Below, one piece after another: positions 28,655-38,186 of a stretch of DNA of 64,000 nt; positions within the stretch are counted from its first letter, which is position 1; each line of letters opens with the position of its first letter. This DNA comes from Cytophagales bacterium. Lineage in GTDB: Bacteria > Bacteroidota > Bacteroidia > Cytophagales > 172606-1. The translations under genes and the position numbers were made by a program. The DNA lies in the NCBI GenBank assembly GCA_030448185.1, contig JAUJNL010000023.1, forward strand, positions 1-64,000, given 5' to 3'. The notes under the pieces were generated by a model. It saw only the letters and a program-made list of their open reading frames with translations. It ran no database searches and was not told the origin of the DNA.

Positions 28655-28839
28655 TGCAGGTGCCGGGGCGGGGGGACCTTGCTGATTGAATGTATAGTCT
28701 TCCTGGGAGCCGGAATCAGTTTTACTGCTTAACTTTTTTCATGGGGTTAAAATTCAGATGTAAAGTTTTGCCAGGAGTAGTGGTACTTTGGCCTGGAATT
28801 GGCCCGCAAAAAAAGCCAGATAAATGGACACCACCTTTC

Positions 28840-29430
28840 TTACTTAGTGACAGTATAGCGAAGGTGGGTGACGCCAGTGCCTTCCACCACTCTGGTAATT
28901 GCCAACGCAATGGACTCACTACCGGTCAGTTCGAATAAGCGGATGCCCTTTCCCAGCAGAACGGGTACTACATCCAGGTGGAGTTCATCCACTAGCCCGG
29001 CCCGGAGGCACTGCTGCAGGATATTGGCACTACTGATGCAGACATCCTTCTCCCCGGCGGCTTGCCTGGCCTGGGTAATGGCACGTTCCACCCCATCGGT
29101 GACAAAAGTGAAGGGCGATCCCTCCTTCACCCATGCCTGGGGCGGATGATGGGTAACCACAAAATGGTGCACCCCTAAAGGAGGTTTGCCACCCCAGCCG
29201 CCAGCGAGATTGAAGTTTCTCCGCCCCGTCACCATAGCCCCTATTGTGCTGATTGCTTCTTGAAGCAGTTCCGCGCTAGCAGGCGAAACCCTGAATACAT
29301 ATTCCGAGCCTGGAAACGGAAATTCCGTATCTCCGCTGAAATACCACCCAAAGAGCTGGTCTACTTCGTCGTTCGACCCGGCGACGAAACCATCTAACGA
29401 CATACTCATGTTAAAAACAACTTTTCCCAT
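28840..29430 (-). CDS. Dihydrofolate reductase-fold protein (RibD C-terminal family)
   Basis: 196 aa. MGKVVFNMSMSLDGFVAG is the standard opening. GAMVTGRRNFNLAGGWGG (about 64-81), HHFVVTHHPP, FVTDGVERAITQARQAAGEK and ISSANILQQCLRAGLVDELH, LDVVPVLLGKGIRLFE complete the pattern. It is an NAD(P)H-dependent reductase of unknown substrate. Ends 105 bp before the preceding DUF1579-type frame region on the same strand. Confidence 0.92.
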   Translation of the reverse strand: MGKVVFNMSMSLDGFVAGSNDEVDQLFGWYFSGDTEFPFPGSEYVFRVSPASAELLQEAISTIGAMVTGRRNFNLAGGWGGKPPLGVHHFVVTHHPPQAWVKEGSPFTFVTDGVERAITQARQAAGEKDVCISSANILQQCLRAGLVDELHLDVVPVLLGKGIRLFELTGSESIALAITRVVEGTGVTHLRYTVTK

Positions 29431-29450
29431 ATTTATGCCTTAATTATAGT

Positions 29451-29633
29451 TGAGGGGCGGTCATAAATAAAAAGGTTTAAAATAAGCTAATGTAAGGCCT
29501 TTTAGCGGATTATAAATCCGCCATTTCCTAGGTTCGGCATTGCAAATGCCGAACAACCATCCGGTTGGTCCGCATTTGCAATGCGGACACCAGGTGAGCT
29601 CGGATTTGTAATCCGATTTATGGCCACCCCTCA
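29451..29633. mobile_element. MITE-like element family 1, copy A (183 bp, 8-bp duplication)
   Basis: Terminal inverted repeats: left TGAGGGGCGGTCATAAAT, right ATTTATGGCCACCCCTCA (two mismatches over 18). ATTATAGT stands directly on both sides (29443-29450 and 29634-29641), an 8-bp target duplication. The inside is a series of small palindromes: CGGATTATAAATCCG, TTCGGCATTGCAAATGCCGAA, CCGCATTTGCAATGCGG, CGGATTTGTAATCCG (first 20 bases of each at most). No ORF, so non-autonomous. Related copies at 43836 and 62139. Confidence 0.85.
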
Positions 29634-29675
29634 ATTATAGTTACCAGTTACTTATTCATTCAGTCCTGTATGCAT

Positions 29676-30185
29676 TTAATCATCAGTCAGGCTGGAAGCC
29701 ATTTTATCCAGGCACTGGTTCATCCCCGCTCTGGATAATTCCACTATTTGGGCCGATTCGTAGCCGTATTCCGAGACCGTTAGCTCCGTCTTGTCATTGC
29801 CCAGATCCTTAAATGTCACCACATGAGGAACCTCCTCGGGAATACCTGTCGGCAAACCATAGGCCGCAGGGGTTAGTTTCTTGCCGGTTTTGTCGGCAAA
29901 GTGCTGGATGAATTCGATCCGTTTCATGGGCACGATTGTTTGGTAGGTCCAGGTATTGTACAGGTCTTGCCCGCCGGGCGAACGCATGCAGACCAACGAA
30001 ACGCCCCCTTCCCGAAAGTCCATTCTGGCAACTGGTGCCGTAAAGCCTTTCGGCCCCCACCAGCGCATTATTTGCGCCGGATCAGTCCAGGCTTGCCAGA
30101 CCCGTTCGACGGGTGCATCAAAGGTGCGGACAATGACCATCTCCCGCTTGGGCATCTCATTGAGGGGGTCGTTTGGTAAAGTCAT
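29676..30185 (-). CDS. SRPBCC (AHSA1-type) domain protein
   Basis: 169 aa. REMVIVRTFDAPVERVWQAW, then TDPAQIMRWWGPKGFTAPVA, the hallmark of activator-of-Hsp90-like START proteins. YQTIVPMKRIEFIQHFADKT and EYGYESAQIVELSRAGMNQC, LDKMASSL close the domain. It has a hydrophobic ligand cavity; the physiological role is unknown. It lies next to the DHFR-like gene with the MITE between them. Confidence 0.92.
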   Translation of the reverse strand: MTLPNDPLNEMPKREMVIVRTFDAPVERVWQAWTDPAQIMRWWGPKGFTAPVARMDFREGGVSLVCMRSPGGQDLYNTWTYQTIVPMKRIEFIQHFADKTGKKLTPAAYGLPTGIPEEVPHVVTFKDLGNDKTELTVSEYGYESAQIVELSRAGMNQCLDKMASSLTDD

Positions 30186-30574
30186 CGGGTGAGTGATTAA
30201 GTGAATGGATGTTGACTACTTGATAGATACAAAGATAGCGACCATATCAGCTCCAAGCAGGGTGTAAATCCGGCATTGTAAGGGGCAAACTGCGACATTT
30301 ACTGAGGCTACTTTTTGAATAGAGAGAGGTCGGCAATAAGTGGTTTTGAAAGAGATTACAATCTCAGTTTTCTTTCTTCCAAGCGAACTGAAATGGCAAA
30401 GAAGACTGAAAGCATAGAGGGAATGGTAAAAATGGATTGGGTTGTACAATTCAGCAAAGTTTACTCGGTGGAAAAGGTCTTATCCCATGGGTTTGCACCC
30501 TTTAGCGAGTTTTACGCTCTACTTTAGCCTTTCTAGAGGCGTAATAAAGGATAATGTCCTACTATCCTTTTGGC
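30186..30574. other. Intergenic region
   Basis: 389 bp between divergent genes. A 70-codon plus-strand frame at 30315 has no coding character I trust. No repeat or clear promoter seen. Confidence 0.4.
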
Positions 30575-31559
30575 ATGAAAAAGTATTTATACCTTCTTTC
30601 ACTGAGACTTGTTTATTTGTTGATGCTCCCGGCTTGCAGCCTTCATCACACCGAAACACCCAGCTCAATTGTACCGCCTACGGCTGACCAGGACCCGGCC
30701 CTGCCGCAGCTTCGCATCCGGGTCGCGGGCAGGGTCAGAGTCATTCACCTGCAAACCTTCGGTGATCCCCAAAATCCGGTGGCCTTCGTGCTGCCGGGTG
30801 GTCCGGGCGAAGACTTCCGGCTGCTGCTGCCCTTACAGGCTTTATCAGATCGTTACTTTATAGTAATGTGGGACCAGCGGGGGGCGGGCCTGTCGGAACG
30901 GGTACCAGAGGAAGAGCTGTACCTGGAAAGCTTCAACGAAGAAATTGCCCAGGTCCGGGAGGCGTTAGCGCCGGGCAGACTAGTGACGTTAATCGGGCAT
31001 TCCTACGGGGGACAATTAGCTGCCCGGTACGCGTCGGCTTATCCCGAAGCAGTCGACCAATTAATCCTGATTGAACCCGGACCCCTGAATCAATACGCCC
31101 GGGAGCACTATCCCACCGAAATCGTGCGTTTTAGGGACGGACAGGATTTCTTCTGGCAGAATCAGGTGCTCACCTCGCAGGACCACGCCTCGGCCGATTA
31201 CAAAGCCGTGGCCCTGATGCGGGAAGCTTCCCGGCAGTTTACCTGCGGCGGGGAGATTCCGCCCGAGTACCCCTTCTGGCGATTTGGGGCCTACTATTAC
31301 TACATCATCAAAAAAATACGAGAGCCGCCCGGCAAAAGCCTCAACTGGGCCAGTGGCATTGAAGAGCTCAGTAGTGAAATTATTCTGATGGCGGGTACCT
31401 GCGGCGTGGCATCTGAGCACTTCCAACGTAACTACAACCTGCAAGCCCTGCCCCATACGCGCCTGGTTACCATTCGGTGCCGGTCACATCAGCCTGTTTA
31501 CCGACTACCAGATGCAAACTATTCAGGCACTTAAAGAATATCTGTCGGCCTATCGCTGA
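30575..31559 (+). pseudogene. Alpha/beta-hydrolase lipoprotein, frameshift near the catalytic His
   Basis: ATG at 30575 gives MKKYLYLLSLRLVYLLMLPA with lipobox LPAC. Fold motifs: VLPGGPGEDFRLLLPL (oxyanion region), VMWDQRGAGLSERVP, GHSYGG with nucleophile S143, and LILIEPGPL. The frame as read ends at 31534 in a spurious tail; shifting one base at about 31470 restores FGAGHISLFTDYQMQTIQAL with the catalytic His and ends at 31559. A proline-iminopeptidase-like enzyme in type. One indel only, so an error in sequence is plausible. Confidence 0.75.
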
Positions 31560-31578
31560 GAACGTAAACCCTTTCGTG

Positions 31579-32351
31579 ATGAAATCTTTATGTTTACCCG
31601 TGTGTATGTTTAGCTTTTTTGCTTTTTAGGGTTGCGGCGCACTTCAAATTGGAATCGCCCTTCCCCACGAGTCAGTCGCAGTACCTCTCCCTGGGTGTAA
31701 AGCTGGCACCGGAACTAACAACTTCCCTTGCTTACACCCATTCCCTGAATTCGCAAAGCCAGCGGCTGAAGTTAAACTGGGGAGTCGCCTCTCCGTGCTC
31801 CCCCTGCGGTTGAGCAACGGCAATTGGCGGACGAACCTGGTGGGCTCGGCTCATTGGCGTCCAACTCAACACCGGGGCGCTACCTTTGCCACGCAACTCT
31901 ACTGGCGCAAGTCCATAACCGGGCAGCACGAATGAACGGACTAGGGGTGGAAAGTAAACGTTATGCCCTCTCACTACGGAGCGCACTGGACCACGGGACT
32001 AGACCTGGGCTGGCAAAGTACCCTGCTGACGCATATCCGGCACGGAGAGGCTACGAAGGAAACCTTCCGTGATCGTTACCCGCAAGTTGATTATTCAGGT
32101 CCGGTAGACGGCTGGTACCTCCACGGCCCACCGCTTCCGGTTTGGTTTCGTAGGGGCCCGGCGATTGTTTTGATCCCATTGTCCTCCAACTGGCGGCTGG
32201 CAGTATTTTCTCCCTGCAGAAACAGGGCATTGCCTTTGGCTTTTCCCACGCTCAAGTGCCGCTCTATGCCGAGGCAATGCTCCGAAGGCCGAGTGGTAGA
32301 GCAAGGCAAGAAGTTTTACCGCCTTTTCATCATTTTATTTATACCGAATAA
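31579..32351 (+). pseudogene. Unrecognised protein (possibly outer-membrane), heavily frameshifted
   Basis: Starts MKSLCLPVCMFSFFAF (signal-like) 20 bp after the hydrolase. Stretches in changing frames: ESPFPTSQSQYLSLGVKLAP, SLAYTHSLNSQSQRLKLNWG, FATQLYWRKSITGQHE, WTTGLDLGWQSTLLTHIRHG, and an end LRRPSGRARQEVLPPFHHFI with a TAA directly abutting the next ATG. The alternating polar/aromatic strands would suit a small beta-barrel (inference). At least four breaks. Confidence 0.45.
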
Positions 32352-32818
32352 ATGGTACTGTCCGTATTCCGTTTCTTGAGTTTGCTGATGGGCGTAGAAG
32401 TAGGTCTTTCTCTGTCCCATACCCTGCAATGGACTTACAAAAGAACGCTGCCCCATGAGCTATTTCGCCAGTACAATTAACGCTCTACAACAATTACTGG
32501 TGGACCGAGCGGGCCTTTTGGTGGCTACTTTTGTTTCTACACTGGTCGTTACAGTCAGCGTAAGGCAACAGTGGAACGTTTGGTTTTTTTCCTGTGGTAA
32601 ACCTGCTTTGCGTGGTAGTAGCTTTTGTAATCTGGCTAGTGGGCATTAATTCCTTGAACCACGAGCACTGGGCCTGGACGAGGCAGGCTATCCCTGCTCA
32701 GTGGGAAGAGTCGCGGGACCAGTGGCACCGGTTACACGCCGTTCGGTTAGGGGTGGTAACGATTGGCATGAGCACAATGATCATTTCAAGCTGCTGGAAA
32801 CTTCTCAACTCCGGGTAG
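32352..32818 (+). pseudogene. DUF1772-like membrane protein, frameshifted
   Basis: Start MVLSVFRFLSLLMGVEVGLS, HTLQWTYKRTLPHELFRQYN, stop after 41 codons. Other frames then give VDRAGLLVATFVSTLVVTVS and FVIWLVGINSLNHEHWAWTR, QWHRLHAVRLGVVTIGMSTM. The WTRQA...W...HAVRLG pattern and four hydrophobic helices resemble DUF1772 (anthrone-oxygenase-like) proteins. Translationally coupled position: the ATG follows the previous stop without a gap. Two or three indels. Confidence 0.5.
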
Positions 32819-32941
32819 TACGGCAGCAAATTGCCCAAAACTTTGCCAAGCGGTTCAGGCCAGAGCATGGAAAGCTGAATAGGGGTAAGCTGCACCGGAG
32901 GGTCGGGGTCTCTTACCCATAGTTTCTTTTACTTACTACAC

Positions 32942-34130
32942 TCAGGCTTTCTGGTACACCGTCTGCCCGCGGTTAGGGACCTGCTGCGCCTGCTTCTTGT
33001 AGGCCGATGGGGTAAGACCGGTGTGTTTCTTAAAGGCGGCGTTGAAAGTGGCCTTCGACTCAAAACCAGCTTCGAGGGCCAGGCCAGGATGGTCAAATGC
33101 TTTTTGCAGGGGTCAAGCAGGACTACTTTCACGGCTTCTACCCGGTAACGGTTGACAAAATCGTAGAAGTTTACTCCAAGACCCTGATTGAGAACCTGCG
33201 ACAAGTGGTGGGTAGATACCGAAAGCATCGGTTTCTTTCAGGTCAGCTTGCTCTGCCGGTAGAGCTGGTCTGCTTCATCACCTCCGTAAACTGGCTGGCC
33301 CACTGCTGCACTTGGGAGCGCAAGATAACTGGACTTTGGTATTTCTTCCTGGTTGCTTCCGCCTCCTTTCCGCAATTGCTGCCAGGGAAACCGGCGGATC
33401 AACTACTGTGACCGGAAGGGAAAAAAAATACCGGATAATGTATGAACCGGTAGCCGATATAATACATGCCGCCCGACAGCAGCAGGGCAAATACCGAACC
33501 GGCCATTTGCAGATTAACTATTAGGTTACCGGCAATGAAAATCAGGTAGAGCAGAGCCAAAGTTCCAATTAGGTTGCGCAGCCAATCCAGTTTTGCCTGC
33601 TCAATAGCCGAGAAGTAGTCCTTTAGCTCCCGCTGGTGCTGGTTGACGAGCCTGATTACGGGAATCATGTACAGAAAGAATTGAATCAGCGGGATTTGAC
33701 TGAAAACATCCAAAGGGGGATGATTCACGTAATGATTGAGAATAAAGGCTTTTTTTTTCCGCATAGGCTTTAAGAAGAATGGAATATGGCCCAGTTGGAA
33801 CAGGATAAAGGGCACAAAGTGCAGCCAGTGAACGGGTTTCCATCTAAACCCGGGGAGCAGCGTCTGCCGGACATACAGGTACAGCAGCGGACCAAAACAG
33901 CAAGGCGCACCCCGAACCAGACTGATCAGATCCGGTACGTAGGCTAAGTAGCGGCTGTCGTGCAAGGCTGTCCACAAGGGGTGAAGGCTGGTAGCCAGCA
34001 GTAAGGCAACTAACCCTGCCCGGGCCGACCGAACCGGCCGGGATGCCTTGCCCAGCAGCAGGCACCAGAAAAGGCCCTGAACAGCACCCACTAGTTCAAC
34101 GTACGAAAAATCCGGGTAAAGCTTCTCCAT
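32942..34130 (-). pseudogene. Membrane-anchored AraC-family regulator, frameshifted C-terminus
   Basis: The N-terminal 243 codons (34130-33399) are intact and carry about seven hydrophobic segments (VELVGAVQGLFWCLLLG; VHWLHFVPFILFQLGHIPFF; LALLYLIFIAGNLIVNL). After frame changes at about 33400-33230, the HTH half reads MLSVSTHHLSQVLNQGLGVN, FYDFVNRYRVEAVKVVLLDP, then with further shifts AFEAGFESKATFNAAFKKHT, GLTPSAYKKQAQQVP. This is the 7TM-sensor plus AraC-HTH architecture common in Bacteroidota. The stop is placed at 32942. Confidence 0.75.
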
Positions 34131-34164
34131 ACAGGTTTATCAAGCAATTAAGGAGTAAATGGGT

Positions 34165-34330
34165 TTACGTGGCTACTTCCCGGTTGTATTTCTGGCGGTA
34201 CTCAGGGGAGAGAGGCCGGTAATCTTTTTAAACGTAGTCCGGAAGGCTTTGGTATCCGTATACCCAACGTTGAACATGACCTCCATGACATTTTCAAGGA
34301 ATTCTCCGATGCGGCGTTTCTTTCGCCAAA
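34165..34330 (-). pseudogene. C-terminal scrap of another AraC-family regulator
   Basis: Minus strand: VMEVMFNVGYTDTKAFRTTF, KKITGLSP, then after one shift EYRQKYNREVAT-stop at 34165. This is the second HTH of an AraC regulator with nothing before it; a GGCTAATGGCC-type hairpin at 34345-34375 and then unrelated sequence lie upstream. A truncated remnant. Confidence 0.65.
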
Positions 34331-34897
34331 GCAGAAATGCGGCCATTAGCCCTCCCCGGCTAATGGCCGCATTTCCCATTTCCGGAGGTAAAATGGCCCA
34401 ATGAGCCTATCACTTCCTTCATTTTTCAGTAAAAAACATAGCCTTAATCTGCCCCGGTAGTTGGACTGGAAAAGGAGCGGGCAGAATAAGGCTATCAGGT
34501 GTACGACAAAATGCAGAGCGTTCATCCGCATTTGCAATGCGGATGTGTATAGCCGGGCATTTGAAATGCCCTTTTTCTCAGTTCCGCATTGCAAATGCGG
34601 AACAACACGAACAAAGTTTAATGGTTGATCTGCAATTTGTCGTACACCCGGCTATCATTACGTAAGTCGAACCTTCACAAAAATTCGTACTTTGATAAAA
34701 TTACGATCCTTGCTCAGGGCAGGCTGAATGCCACTGAGGTGTTCCCCAAAATCAGCACCAGTAAAGGCATTTTCATCCAGAGGTTTATCTCGGTCCGGCA
34801 GAATCGGCTGCCCATCCATACCGCAAAATCGGAATCACCCCATTTTGTTTTAAACCTCAGGGGCAGAAACCCGTACACGTGGTTAATAAAGTAAACT
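34331..34897. other. Intergenic region containing MITE family 2 copy A
   Basis: No gene. 34340-34380 is a small hairpin (TTAGCCCTCCCCGGCTAA-like). 34498-34649 is a mobile element (separate entry). 34660-34897 shows nothing certain. Confidence 0.5.
34498..34649. mobile_element. MITE-like element family 2, copy A (152 bp, 8-bp duplication)
   Basis: Ends GGTGTACGACAAAATGCAG and CTGCAATTTGTCGTACACCC form inverted repeats of about 19 bp. GGCTATCA flanks it on both sides (34490-34497 and 34650-34657), an 8-bp target duplication. Inside are palindromes CCGCATTTGCAATGCGG, GGGCATTTGAAATGCCC and TTCCGCATTGCAAATGCGGA. No ORF. Second copy at 54191. Confidence 0.88.
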
Positions 34898-35734
34898 ATG
34901 GCAGCATCCCAACACACACACAAACCACCAGCAGCAGTCATCACCGAAGCTTCAGGCAAAGCGGCGCACGGTTTCAGTCCTCAGCGCTGGGCTACCCAAA
35001 ATAAGACCTGGCTGCTAACTGCCTCAGCCCTGCTGATGGTAGGAGTAGCTTGGCTGGCCAGGGACAGGTTTGACAATAAGAACAAGCGTACACCAGGGTC
35101 CGCAAACAATAATGACCCGATGAACAATGATTTAGTGGAAAAAGCAGCTCATGAAGGCCGGGTTCTCAAAGGAGAAGCATCCAAAGACAAGAATTACACC
35201 AGCCAGCAGACGTATCCGGACCCATCATCGGCACTCCAGGCCTTTGCCTGGTCCCAGGAAAAACTCATGGACGTGAATGCCTGGTCCAAGCTTCCCGGCT
35301 TCAGTTCCGAATTCACCCTGCACGACCCGCATGGCAACCCAAAGACAAACACGCCTCAGGCAGGCGATTTTATCCGGATTGTGCTGCCAGGCCCCTTTCC
35401 GGAAAACTGGGTGCAGGTTTCTGACGTTCAAGTGGCTGAGCAGTCGGCCGAGTTTACAGTCCATCCGAGCCGCGACCCCAGGGAGAAAGGCGAACCGGTA
35501 CAGGGTGAAGTGGAGCATTTCTTTGGTAAGGAGGCCACCAGTACGTTCCGGGTGGAACTTCGGGGCAACACCCTGATGGCAGCTGAAATTGGCCGCATCG
35601 AAAGTATCAATAACCAGGGCCATGAAGCAGGTAACCGGGCCGTGATCAATACGTTGGTAGCCGAAGGAGGCTGGGCTGTGTTTCAGAAGATGCAGTGGAA
35701 GAAACTCACTGACTACCTGGTACATCTCCAATAA
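34898..35734 (+). CDS. Membrane-anchored hypothetical protein
   Basis: 278 aa. One transmembrane helix at about 38-54 (WLLTASALLMVGVAWLA), a polar N-terminal tail (about 35 aa), then a low-complexity Asn-rich linker and a soluble domain (about 100-278: SSALQAFAWSQEKLMDVNAW, IRIVLPGPFPENWVQVSDVQ, FRVELRGNTLMAAEIGRIES). No family recognised. It stands alone with its own terminator; the MITE lies upstream. Confidence 0.7.
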   Translation: MAASQHTHKPPAAVITEASGKAAHGFSPQRWATQNKTWLLTASALLMVGVAWLARDRFDNKNKRTPGSANNNDPMNNDLVEKAAHEGRVLKGEASKDKNYTSQQTYPDPSSALQAFAWSQEKLMDVNAWSKLPGFSSEFTLHDPHGNPKTNTPQAGDFIRIVLPGPFPENWVQVSDVQVAEQSAEFTVHPSRDPREKGEPVQGEVEHFFGKEATSTFRVELRGNTLMAAEIGRIESINNQGHEAGNRAVINTLVAEGGWAVFQKMQWKKLTDYLVHLQ

Positions 35735-35735
35735 A

Positions 35736-35787
35736 AATAAACAACGCGTACTCAACAGGTGATTGAGTACGCGTTGTTTATTGTTTT
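35736..35787 (+). terminator. Perfect 19-bp hairpin
   Basis: AATAAACAACGCGTACTCA (35736-35754) pairs with TGAGTACGCGTTGTTTATT (35764-35782), a 9-nt loop, then TGTTTTT. Directly after the 34898 gene. Confidence 0.85.
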
Positions 35788-36009
35788 TAGGCTAAAGTAA
35801 AAATGTTCTCAGGAGTTAGATCATTTGAGTGCTATTTCGGCTTTAGCCGCGGCTCGTATTCTGCTCCTGCTCTTGTTAACTTGTTCTCTGCCGGCAGGAG
35901 AAATTGTGATGGGTATTGATGAAACCCTGGAGCCGAAGTTCTACAACGTATGAGGTCCAAAGACGTTGGGGGAAGATGCTTAAGCAAAGGAGTTGACCGG
36001 TTGCCTGGT

Positions 36010-37533
36010 TTATGAACTGCAGGACAACATCGAACAACCGGCCTTTCTGCTTGCCCAAGCCGGTCTTTTGGCAAAGAATTGGTCGAAGTTTTGGGAGTAA
36101 GGCTCTTTGATGGCTTCTTGCAGTGTTGCAAAGAGCTGCCCTTCCCCTCCTTCCAGTTCTTCGATGGCCTGGTGCAGCAGATAATTTCTGAGTATAAAAC
36201 GCGGATTGTTTTTCCGCATCCGCGCTAAGGAATCTTGCCGGGTGCAGGTATTCGTTTTGATCCGCTCCCCGTAAGCGTGTATCAGACTAAACAGCGCTGT
36301 ACGCTGGAACGCTTGGATAGGATTATAAAAGCTGGCTGCAAAATGGTCTGCCACCGCCTGCTCACCTTCCAGCGCTACTGGAAGGTCCATGAGCAGCTGA
36401 TAAAAGATGGTCATATCCGGCTTGATCAGAGTGAGTGTTTTCTCAAACTGAGTGATCAACTGAATATCTTCCAGCCGTACTTGATCCAGCCCTAACTTGT
36501 TACCCATCATGGCATAATATTTCTTCTGGTAGACCTCATTGTAGGCTTTAAGCTCACTCACTAATTGATTCCGGTCCGGCACGAGTGGCGCAATCGCGTT
36601 GGCAAGGCACCCCAGGTTCCAGTAGGCAACGGAGGGCTGCTTGCCAAAAGCGTATCTGCGCCCCGGAAGATCAGTGGTATTGGGCGTAAAATTAGGATCG
36701 TAGTCATCCACAAACGAAAACGGGCCGTAGTCAATGGTCAGACCCAGGATGGACATATTGTCGGTATTCATCACGCCGTGCACAAAGCCCACCCGTAGCC
36801 ACTCGGCCATCAGGCTGGCGGTTCTTTCGACCACTTCCCGGAACCAGGGAATGATCTTATCCTCGCCCCCAATATGGGGGTAAAACCGCCCGATGGTCCA
36901 ATCGATGAGCTTTCTCAGGCTTGAAATCTCCTGTCGGGCTGCCAGCATCTCATAATTGCCGAAACGCAAAAAGCTGGGAGCCGCCCGCATGACAATTGCC
37001 CCCGGCTCAAATTCGGGACGTCCGTCATAAAACATATCCCGCAGTACCTGTTCTCCGGTAGTAACCAGGCTCAGGGCTCTGGTGGTAGGTACATCCAGAT
37101 AATACATGGCCTCACTCATGAGGTATTCGCGGAGGGAAGATCGCAATACGGCTCTCCCATCCGCCCGGCGGGAATAAGGGGTAGGTCCCGGACCTTTTAA
37201 CTGCAGCTCCCAGGTTTTGCCTTCCGGCGTTTCCCACTCCCCAAGCGTGATAGCCCGGCCATCTCCCAACTGCCCGGCCCAGTTGCCGAACTGGTGCCCG
37301 GCATAACAGGCAGCGTACGGACGCATAGAAGGAGTAACCAGATTGCCCGCCAGAATAGCTATATCGTTTTCATCTGTTTTTGTATACCGAGTTCGGCGGC
37401 TAACTCGTCGGACCAGGCCAGCAATTGAGGCTTGCGTACCGGAGTAGGGATGGCTTTCTGTATAAGACTCCGGGGTTTGCCGTGGACGCAGATCTCCGCT
37501 CTGGTCTCCGTCGAAAAGTGTCCACAAAGTCAT
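36010..37533 (-). CDS. selO: Protein adenylyltransferase SelO, N-terminus frameshifted
   Basis: 507 codons as read. From about residue 55 it is canonical SelO (pseudokinase-fold AMP transferase acting on protein Ser/Thr/Tyr): MRPYAACYAGHQFGNWAGQL, GDGRAITLGEW, RADGRAVLRSSLREYLMSEA, FVHGVMNTDNMSILGLTIDY (catalytic N/D at about 256-268). It ends GCSMLSCSS; the penultimate Cys matches the selenocysteine position of eukaryotic SelO. The first 50 codons are out of frame: a neighbouring frame reads IPTPVRKPQLLAWSDELAAE, the real family sequence. So at least two indels near 37380-37480, and the true start is uncertain. Confidence 0.9.
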   Translation of the reverse strand: MTLWTLFDGDQSGDLRPRQTPESYTESHPYSGTQASIAGLVRRVSRRTRYTKTDENDIAILAGNLVTPSMRPYAACYAGHQFGNWAGQLGDGRAITLGEWETPEGKTWELQLKGPGPTPYSRRADGRAVLRSSLREYLMSEAMYYLDVPTTRALSLVTTGEQVLRDMFYDGRPEFEPGAIVMRAAPSFLRFGNYEMLAARQEISSLRKLIDWTIGRFYPHIGGEDKIIPWFREVVERTASLMAEWLRVGFVHGVMNTDNMSILGLTIDYGPFSFVDDYDPNFTPNTTDLPGRRYAFGKQPSVAYWNLGCLANAIAPLVPDRNQLVSELKAYNEVYQKKYYAMMGNKLGLDQVRLEDIQLITQFEKTLTLIKPDMTIFYQLLMDLPVALEGEQAVADHFAASFYNPIQAFQRTALFSLIHAYGERIKTNTCTRQDSLARMRKNNPRFILRNYLLHQAIEELEGGEGQLFATLQEAIKEPYSQNFDQFFAKRPAWASRKAGCSMLSCSS

Positions 37534-37751
37534 TTTTATATTCTTTTGAACGTAAATTTTGCATGGTACGAACTTAAATAAATACGATTACCCAATAGGT
37601 ATTTGGCTTCCGGAATTGCCCGGAGCTCCGTCTATTTAACAGCAATCAAGCAAGAATAGTTGAATAGTTTATCCCAATCAAAGCATACCCAACGGTAAGT
37701 AAACACGGATAATGGGGCTTAGGCTCCATTGAAAAACTTTGGTTTGCTCAG

Positions 37752-38005
37752 TTAGTTGGTAAATAAATCAATCAGGGAAAGCTCCTCAAGGTAGAGGTTC
37801 ATAATGTCGGAAGCGGTGTAGGGGGTAATGACTCGTAGCTTTTGACGCAGCTTATCGTACCAGCTCTCGACAAAAAAGTTACCATAGCTGTAGAGGTCAA
37901 TCCGGATACTGCCCAGTGATCTGCTCAGCAGATACTTGCCCTCCTGATTTAATCGCTTGGCTTTCTGCGGTAGGAAAGGCGCTCAAATTCGGCAAAGGAT
38001 ACCAT
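37752..38005 (-). pseudogene. Small hypothetical protein of a Bacteroidota family, one frameshift
   Basis: Minus strand ATG at 38005: MVSFAEFERLS, then a one-base shift at about 37970, then PQKAKRLNQEGKYLLSRSLG, SIRIDLYSYGNFFVESWYDK, VITPYTASDIMNLYLEELSL, stop at 37752. Joined length about 84 aa. I remember such small proteins (YxxGNFFVExWY core) as frequent hypotheticals near regulators in this phylum. Function unknown. Confidence 0.6.
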
Positions 38006-38112
38006 AGCGAGTATAAAACGAAAGACTGCGGCAGATAGTGCCCGCTTATAGTACAATATGGATCATTGCCAAAGCAAAACTTTTCGAGCCGCTTTTCAAT
38101 TGGAATAGACCG

Positions 38113-38120
38113 TACATTTG
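38113..38120 (+). promoter_or_regulatory. Bacteroidota -7 box TACATTTG before the Hsp70 gene
   Basis: TACATTTG fits TAnnTTTG, 66 bp before the ATG at 38187; the -33 box is weak. Confidence 0.4.
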
Positions 38121-38186
38121 CGGCGTAGAGCTACTAATTACTTCACAGTCGGATCGGTTCCGCTACGAAACCAGTATTACAAGCGC

